Assembly: GCA_900540005.1 (NCBI GenBank)
Contig: UQEM01000019.1
Location: forward strand, 1 to 24,525
DNA length: 24,525 nt
Direction: 5' to 3'
Source: an uncultured Ruminococcus sp.
GTDB lineage: Bacteria > Bacillota > Clostridia > Oscillospirales > Ruminococcaceae
The notes beneath the pieces were generated by a model. It made no database searches. It saw only the letters and a program-made list of their open reading frames with translations, and was not told the origin of the DNA. Positions 19,781 through 24,525 of this stretch are shown here, in pieces (the first letter of the stretch is position 1; every line of letters starts with the position of its first letter). Made by a program: the position numbers and the translations under genes.

Positions 19781-20821
19781 ATGATCACAATAGAAAATCT
19801 GACCAAGTACTACGGCACTAACCGCGCTGTAAACGGGATCAGCTTTACAATAAATGACAATGAGATACTCGGATTTCTCGGACCGAACGGCGCCGGAAAA
19901 TCCACAACCATGAACATGATTTCCGGCTATCTTCCGATGTCCGACGGAACTGTCACCATCTATGGCAGCGACATCACAAAAGACCCTATCGCCGCTAAGA
20001 AGAATATCGGCTATCTTCCGGAGATCCCGCCCGTTTACCCCGATATGAAGGTAAAGGAATACCTCGGTTTCTGCGCCGGACTCAAGCAGATCCCCTCAAG
20101 AGACCGCAAAGACGAGATCGAACGCGTTTCAAAACTGCTCAAGATAAAGGACGTTGAGAATAAGCTGATACGCAACCTTTCCAAAGGTTACAAGCAGCGT
20201 GTCGGATTCGCTCAGGCTCTGCTCGGCAACCCGAAATTTCTCATTCTGGACGAGCCTACGGTAGGACTTGACCCGAATCAGGTCATTGAAGTAAGAAACA
20301 TTATCAAAGACCTCAAAAAGGAGCATTCCGTAATTTTCAGCTCGCACATTCTCTCCGAAGTAAGTGCAGTCTGCGACAGAGTTGTCATTATCAACAAGGG
20401 TGACATACGCGCCATCGACACCATTGAGCACCTTGAAAGTTCGTTCAGTTCATCGCTCACGATCCACATCAAGGTCAAGGGTTCAAAAACCAAAGCGGCA
20501 TCAATTATCGAGCTTACGGAAGGCGTAAACGAACTCACTGACATCGACGAGGAGGGCAGCGACATCTACTCGTTCACGGTTACGACCGAGGGCGACGCTG
20601 ACGAAGTTCGCTCCTCGCTTATGTCCGAGCTTTTAAAGGCTAACGTGAACATTCTTGAGATATACGCGGACAAGCCGAATCTCGAAAACGTGTTTATCGA
20701 GCTTATAAACCGTCCTGCTCAGAAAAAGGGCTTGAAGGAGCTTCTTGACGAAATGAAAGCTGCTGATGTCAGCTCCGCTGATACTGACGAAAAAGATAAC
20801 GGCAAAAAGGAGGATAACTGA
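19781..20821 (+). CDS. ABC transporter ATP-binding protein (Gld-like)
   Basis: A 346-residue ATPase that would power the permease encoded next. It has Walker A GPNGAGKS (34-41), the signature LSKGYKQR (133-140, in place of LSGGQ, common in the ABC-2/NodI/GldA group), Walker B LILDEP (154-159) and the switch His in SSH (189). After the core is a 130-residue extension with a beta-alpha domain and a charged tail (KEDN end). AAGGAG lies seven bases before ATG 19781. Two bases separate it from the permease gene. The GldA-like label rests on the cluster composition; the substrate is unknown. Confidence 0.92.
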   Translation: MITIENLTKYYGTNRAVNGISFTINDNEILGFLGPNGAGKSTTMNMISGYLPMSDGTVTIYGSDITKDPIAAKKNIGYLPEIPPVYPDMKVKEYLGFCAGLKQIPSRDRKDEIERVSKLLKIKDVENKLIRNLSKGYKQRVGFAQALLGNPKFLILDEPTVGLDPNQVIEVRNIIKDLKKEHSVIFSSHILSEVSAVCDRVVIINKGDIRAIDTIEHLESSFSSSLTIHIKVKGSKTKAASIIELTEGVNELTDIDEEGSDIYSFTVTTEGDADEVRSSLMSELLKANVNILEIYADKPNLENVFIELINRPAQKKGLKELLDEMKAADVSSADTDEKDNGKKEDN

Positions 20822-20823
20822 CG

Positions 20824-21558
20824 ATGTTTCCTATTTATAAAAAGGAGCTGCAATCATTTTTCTATACGCCGTTCGCGTATACGATAGCCGCTTTGTTCAT
20901 GCTCCTGTTTTCGTATATTTTCGCAAATGCCATTGCAGGGCTTGAAAGTTCCAACACTCTCATGTTCTCGTTCACCGAGGTTTTCTATGATGTGCTGTTC
21001 TACTTTATATTCCTGCTTCCTATCCTCACCATGAGAACTTTTTCGGACGAGCGCAAATTCGGCACAGAAGTGCTGCTTATGACCTCGCCCGTGAGCGTCG
21101 CCAAGATAGTTCTCGCAAAGTTTTTCGCAAACGTCACTGTCTACATATTCATGCTCGCCGGAACAGCTCTGTTTCCCATCATTACAGCTATCAACGGCGA
21201 AGTCATCGTAAGCCAGCTTATTTGCGCCTATATCGGCATCTTCTGCTGGGGCGTAATGTACATCTCGCTCGGAATGCTCGTATCGTCATTCACCGAAAAC
21301 TCGATCATTGCCGCCATCATCGGTGAGCTTTTCATGTTCGTTGTACTTTTCCTTGACGACTTCTCAAACACAGCATTCATCTCACAGTTCCCGAAACTCC
21401 AGTCTGTTATCTACGCATTCGCGGCACAGCCGAGATTCGCTTACTTCTCACAGGGCTTTATTCGTCTTTCAGACCTTGTATTCTTCGCAACGGCTACCAT
21501 AGTTCTCCTTGCATGGACATACATCTCGATCGAGAAAAAACGCTGGAACAGGGGGTGA
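20824..21558 (+). CDS. ABC-2 type permease (GldF-like)
   Basis: A 244-residue integral membrane protein with about six hydrophobic segments (roughly 17-38, 54-71, 103-125, 129-153, 160-178, 219-237). The short N-terminal MFPIYKKELQSFFYTPF, with Lys-Glu then an aromatic-Pro motif, and the loop DERKFGTEVLLMTSPVS are typical of ABC-2 permeases of the GldF/NosY kind. AAGGAGG precedes the start, within the end of the ATPase gene. It forms the membrane part of the transporter with the ATPase. The export substrate is not predictable from sequence. Confidence 0.9.
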   Translation: MFPIYKKELQSFFYTPFAYTIAALFMLLFSYIFANAIAGLESSNTLMFSFTEVFYDVLFYFIFLLPILTMRTFSDERKFGTEVLLMTSPVSVAKIVLAKFFANVTVYIFMLAGTALFPIITAINGEVIVSQLICAYIGIFCWGVMYISLGMLVSSFTENSIIAAIIGELFMFVVLFLDDFSNTAFISQFPKLQSVIYAFAAQPRFAYFSQGFIRLSDLVFFATATIVLLAWTYISIEKKRWNRG

Positions 21559-21563
21559 TCGCA

Positions 21564-23057
21564 ATGAAAAAGAAAAAATTCAATCTTTCGGGCGTTGCTG
21601 CCGCAGTTATCGCGATCCTCGTCCTTGTTGTATTCGTTCCCGTGAACATTATCTTCAACTACTATGACAAGGTTTTCGACATGACTCCTTCGGGACGCTA
21701 TACGCTCAACAAAAAGACAGTTCAGCTCCTTGACGAGACTTCCGACAAGCAGATAGAGATCTATTACCTCTCGCTTCTGAAGTATTTTCAGGACGCTCCC
21801 GAGTATCTCTCACTCTACCACACGCTCACACAGCTTGACGAGCGCGACAACATCACGCTCACCTGCTTTGAACCCGATGAGAATCCCGCTCTTGCAAAGC
21901 AGCTTGACCCCAATGATATCCTCGGAATTTCCGCAGGTGATATCTTTGTAAAGTGCGGCGACGTGATCAAGAAGATAGACCACAACAAGATATTCCAGAA
22001 GTCTGACGGAGTTCTTGAGTACGCAGGCGAGGAGCTTATCGTAGCTGCTATCGAGACTTGCACAAGCGGCTCGCTCCCGACAGTTTACTTCCTCACAGGA
22101 CACGGTGAAAAGTCCATAGACGACAGCTACTCCGTATACGCAAACCAGCTCAAGACCAACAACTATGACGTTAAGGAACTCGACCTCACAAAGGCTGATT
22201 CGATCCCGGACAATGCCAAGATAATCTACCTTGCAGGCCCGCAGGAGGACATAACCGACAACGAGCTCACGCTCCTCAACGACTACCTCAGCAGCGGCGG
22301 CGCGCTCTCAATGCTCATCGCTCCATGTGATACCGAGGGACGTTTTACCAATATCGAGTCGATCCTCACGGATTTCGGCATTATCATGGACTATAACGTC
22401 GTAACCGAAACAAACGCCTCCAATCAGCTCCGCGACAGAGACGATATGCAGAGCGACTCGTTCTTCCGCGTTGAATATCCGGAGGCTACCGAGGATTACT
22501 CCGAAAACCTCACCTCCGATATCAACTACCTCATAGAAAAGGGCGAGTACAGCGCAGGTATAACAAACTCCAGAAGCTTTTCCGAAATTCCCGAGACTTC
22601 ATTTGCAAACGCAGACTTCGTTGAGGTCGGCCCGCTCGTAAGAAACATACAGAATTCTGACGGAACTTACACGACTGTAAGCATGCCTATGGGCGGAGAC
22701 GATATAACCGAAGCAGAAGCCAGCGACAAGCTCAGCGGAATCCAGCTTGATTTCGGCTATTATTCGTACAACAAGTCAAACGGCGCGAAACTCGTGGTCA
22801 TGGGTTCAACTGACATTATCGACATTGACGCGATCGCTCCTTCCGTAAACGGAACGCAGATGCTTCTCACATTCTCGAATACATGGCTCTATGACAGCGA
22901 TATATCCGCAGGTATAGGCAGCAAGCTCAATTCCTACGACTCGATGCATTTTGACAATGCAGCTTCCGCACAGACCGCAATGATAGCGATCATTCTCATT
23001 CCGATCGCCCTCATCGTTGTCGGCATTCTTGTATGGCTCAAGAGGAGACACGCATAA
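21564..23057 (+). CDS. GldG-family ABC accessory protein
   Basis: A 497-residue protein with a membrane helix near each end (about 10-32 and 471-492) and a large extracytoplasmic domain between them. The N-terminal YYDKVFDMTPSGRYTLNKKT and the internal VYFLTGHGEKSIDD, followed by LTLLNDYLSSGGALSMLIAP, match the GldG/ABC-type uncharacterised family, whose domain resembles ThuA/glutamine-amidotransferase-like folds. The C-terminus is short and basic (LKRRHA). I chose ATG 21564 with GGGGGTGAT ahead of it; GTG 21555, which overlaps the permease stop, is possible. In Bacteroidetes gliding, GldG works with GldA and GldF; in Firmicutes the role is unknown. Confidence 0.88.
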   Translation: MKKKKFNLSGVAAAVIAILVLVVFVPVNIIFNYYDKVFDMTPSGRYTLNKKTVQLLDETSDKQIEIYYLSLLKYFQDAPEYLSLYHTLTQLDERDNITLTCFEPDENPALAKQLDPNDILGISAGDIFVKCGDVIKKIDHNKIFQKSDGVLEYAGEELIVAAIETCTSGSLPTVYFLTGHGEKSIDDSYSVYANQLKTNNYDVKELDLTKADSIPDNAKIIYLAGPQEDITDNELTLLNDYLSSGGALSMLIAPCDTEGRFTNIESILTDFGIIMDYNVVTETNASNQLRDRDDMQSDSFFRVEYPEATEDYSENLTSDINYLIEKGEYSAGITNSRSFSEIPETSFANADFVEVGPLVRNIQNSDGTYTTVSMPMGGDDITEAEASDKLSGIQLDFGYYSYNKSNGAKLVVMGSTDIIDIDAIAPSVNGTQMLLTFSNTWLYDSDISAGIGSKLNSYDSMHFDNAASAQTAMIAIILIPIALIVVGILVWLKRRHA

Positions 23058-24442
23058 TGAAAAAACCAATCATCGCATTCGCCGTGCTTTTAGTCGCGGC
23101 GGGTGCTTCGGTGGGAGCTTTTCTCGCCGTGAAAAATAAAAAGGACAAAGAGGACAAGGCTTCCTCACAGATCATCGAGGACAACAAGCTCGTAGAAATT
23201 GATCCGGATTCGATAACCAAGGTCGATTTTCAGTGCGAGGACGGACTCTACACCGCAGAATACAACGAGGAGACCAAAAAGTGGTCGCTTACAAACCGCA
23301 ACGACTTCCCCCTCGACCAGCTTTACCTCCAGTATGTGTGCAACTACAGCGCAACACTCACCGCTGAGACTAACTACGGCGAAGCTACCGATGAGGCAAA
23401 GGCTCTCTACGGTCTGGACGATCCCCAGTCGGTAACACTTTACTCGGGCGACACTACTCACACTATTTATGTGGGTGATATCAGTCCTACAAATGACTTC
23501 TACTATGTCATGGTCGATGACAGGAACACTATTTACGCTGTGGATTCAATGTACAGCAGTGCATTCAAATCAAGCCGTCTCCTGCTAAAAAACAAGGAAC
23601 TGCTCCCCTATGATCCCTACACTATCAGTCAGTTAAGTGTTATCAAAAACGGCGAGACTACCTGCGAACTTACCTTTGACGCGGACGCACAGACATGGTC
23701 GCTTCCGCAGGAATACTCGCAGATCGTATTCGACCAGACAGCAGTAACCCCTATCATCAACAACATAACGAGTATTGAGGCAGAGGAGCTGCTTGACGAG
23801 GATCTGCAAGACCTCTCAAAGTACGGTTTTGACGCCCCCGATGCAGAAGTAGTCGTAAAGGGAACTGACGGCACGGAGAGAAAATTCCTCGTAAGCCTCT
23901 TCGATGACAACCCGACCTATTCCTATGTGCTCATAGAGGACGACAATCAGGTCGAGCTTTACTACACGGCAGACCTTAGTTTCATCGACAATACGGCTTA
24001 TGATTACATCGTTCAGAATATTCAGTCGGCTGAACTCTACAACATAAGCGGCTTTGAGCTTACATTCGGCGGAAATACCGACACCTGCACGGTCAATATG
24101 CAGGAAAGCACCTGTCAGATAAACGGAAATACCGTTGACTTCAGCGATTCATCAATCTATACGGCATTCCAGAACTTTTTCAGCTCTTTCAATACGCTCC
24201 AGCTCACTTCGCTTGACATGGACGCAAAGCCCGAACTTACCGACCCGATCCTCACGATAGTTTACCACTTTGCAGACACAGACGACCTGAAGGTTGATCT
24301 CGTTTCGGACGGTGCGGACAGCTACTACGTTTTCCGTAACGGCGTGTATTCGGGAGAAGTTGCAGGCAACGAACTCGACGGCAGCAGAACCTCGCTTGCC
24401 GAGATGCGCAATTCATTTTTCAGCCTTGCAGGATTAGAGTAA
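23057..24442 (+). CDS. DUF4340 domain-containing membrane-anchored protein
   Basis: A 461-residue protein with an N-terminal membrane helix (about 4-25) followed by KNKKDKEDK and a long extracytoplasmic region. VEIDPDSITKVDFQ, KKWSLTNRNDFPLD, YGLDDPQSVTLYSG and FYYVMVDDRNTIYAVDS are typical of DUF4340 domains, and a second related set follows from about 190 (ISQLSVIKNG then YGFDAPDAEVVVKG). The protein is therefore probably two tandem modules. The ATG overlaps the GldG-like stop (TAATG) with GAGGAG nine bases upstream. DUF4340 genes are commonly the last member of GldA-F-G-like clusters. No lipobox is visible, so it is likely anchored by the helix. Confidence 0.88.
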   Translation: MKKPIIAFAVLLVAAGASVGAFLAVKNKKDKEDKASSQIIEDNKLVEIDPDSITKVDFQCEDGLYTAEYNEETKKWSLTNRNDFPLDQLYLQYVCNYSATLTAETNYGEATDEAKALYGLDDPQSVTLYSGDTTHTIYVGDISPTNDFYYVMVDDRNTIYAVDSMYSSAFKSSRLLLKNKELLPYDPYTISQLSVIKNGETTCELTFDADAQTWSLPQEYSQIVFDQTAVTPIINNITSIEAEELLDEDLQDLSKYGFDAPDAEVVVKGTDGTERKFLVSLFDDNPTYSYVLIEDDNQVELYYTADLSFIDNTAYDYIVQNIQSAELYNISGFELTFGGNTDTCTVNMQESTCQINGNTVDFSDSSIYTAFQNFFSSFNTLQLTSLDMDAKPELTDPILTIVYHFADTDDLKVDLVSDGADSYYVFRNGVYSGEVAGNELDGSRTSLAEMRNSFFSLAGLE

Positions 24443-24446
24443 TAAC

Positions 24447-24473
24447 AAAAAGGACGCTTAAAGCGTCCTTTTT
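24447..24473 (+). terminator. Terminator of the ABC operon
   Basis: AAAAAGGACGC pairs with GCGTCCTTTTT around a TTAAA loop (stem core AGGACGC, 24451-24457, with GCGTCCT, 24463-24469), running into five T's. It begins five bases after the last stop codon. Confidence 0.9.
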
Positions 24474-24478
24474 AATAT

Positions 24479-24525
24479 CTGTCTCTTATACACATCTCCG
24501 AGCCCACGAGACTCGACGTCATCTC
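24479..24525 (+). other. Illumina Nextera adapter, index and P7 start (not genomic)
   Basis: CTGTCTCTTATACACATCT (24479-24497) is the Tn5 mosaic-end adapter used in Nextera libraries. CCGAGCCCACGAGAC (24498-24512) is the read-2 side extension. TCGACGTC (24513-24520) sits where the i7 index belongs, and ATCTC (24521-24525) matches the start of the P7 sequence. It is library sequence left on the contig end, not a mobile element of the organism. The genome sequence ends at or just before 24478. Confidence 0.98.

Noticed and set aside
24479..24497. Tn5 mosaic end as evidence of a transposon
   Set aside because: It is followed by the Nextera extension, an index-position octamer and the P7 start, so it is library sequence and not a natural insertion.

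Overview
The window looks like chromosomal DNA of a cellulolytic Ruminococcus-type bacterium (Firmicutes/Bacillota, Clostridia, Oscillospiraceae). Three things point there. There is a cellulosomal GH48 cellulase with a C-terminal dockerin. There is a long housekeeping operon whose order follows the Bacillus subtilis yloC-to-spoVM region. Ribosome binding sites are strong and promoters are sigma-A-like. The last 47 bases (24479-24525) are not genomic: they are an Illumina Nextera adapter, an index-like octamer and the start of P7. The window is therefore one end of an assembled contig with untrimmed adapter.

Left part, + strand (1-2827): a membrane protein with a repeated PQGVSAPVLDD motif and a strong terminator; a lone Phd/YefM-type antitoxin; and a pspA gene behind a perfect-consensus promoter, overlapping a 64-residue single-span membrane protein. 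This part ends at a bidirectional terminator that it shares with the next, convergent operon.

Centre, - strand (16507 down to 2915): fifteen tightly packed or overlapping genes driven by a TTGCAT-17-TATAAT extended -10 promoter at 16557-16585. In order they are yicC, remA, gmk, rpoZ, priA, def, fmt, a YugP-type zinc protease, rsmB, rlmN, prpC, prkC, rsgA, thiN and a 27-codon spoVM that is easily missed. The operon links RNA turnover, nucleotide metabolism, replication restart, protein N-terminal formylation and deformylation, rRNA modification, the Ser/Thr kinase and phosphatase pair, ribosome assembly and sporulation. Compared with the B. subtilis order, coaBC (between rpoZ and priA) and rpe (between rsgA and thiN) are absent and the protease is inserted. 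The PrkC protein carries an unusual Trp/Tyr-rich triple repeat at its outer C-terminus.

Right of the operon, - strand (16674-19232): the GH48-dockerin exoglucanase, with its own terminator, a roughly 144-nt leader and a perfect TTGACA-17-TATAAT promoter. Three short abutting palindromes lie directly upstream of that promoter. A 548-bp AT-rich divergent intergenic region follows.

Right end, + strand (19781-24442): a four-gene Gld-like ABC transport operon (ATPase, ABC-2 permease, GldG-like protein, DUF4340 protein) closed by a terminator immediately before the adapter.

I see no mobile element, CRISPR array, tRNA or rRNA. The points most worth a second look are the hidden spoVM, the PrkC tail repeats, the repeat-bearing membrane protein, the EF-hand-like loop inside the GH48 catalytic module and its palindrome-flanked promoter, the orphan antitoxin, and the adapter contamination.
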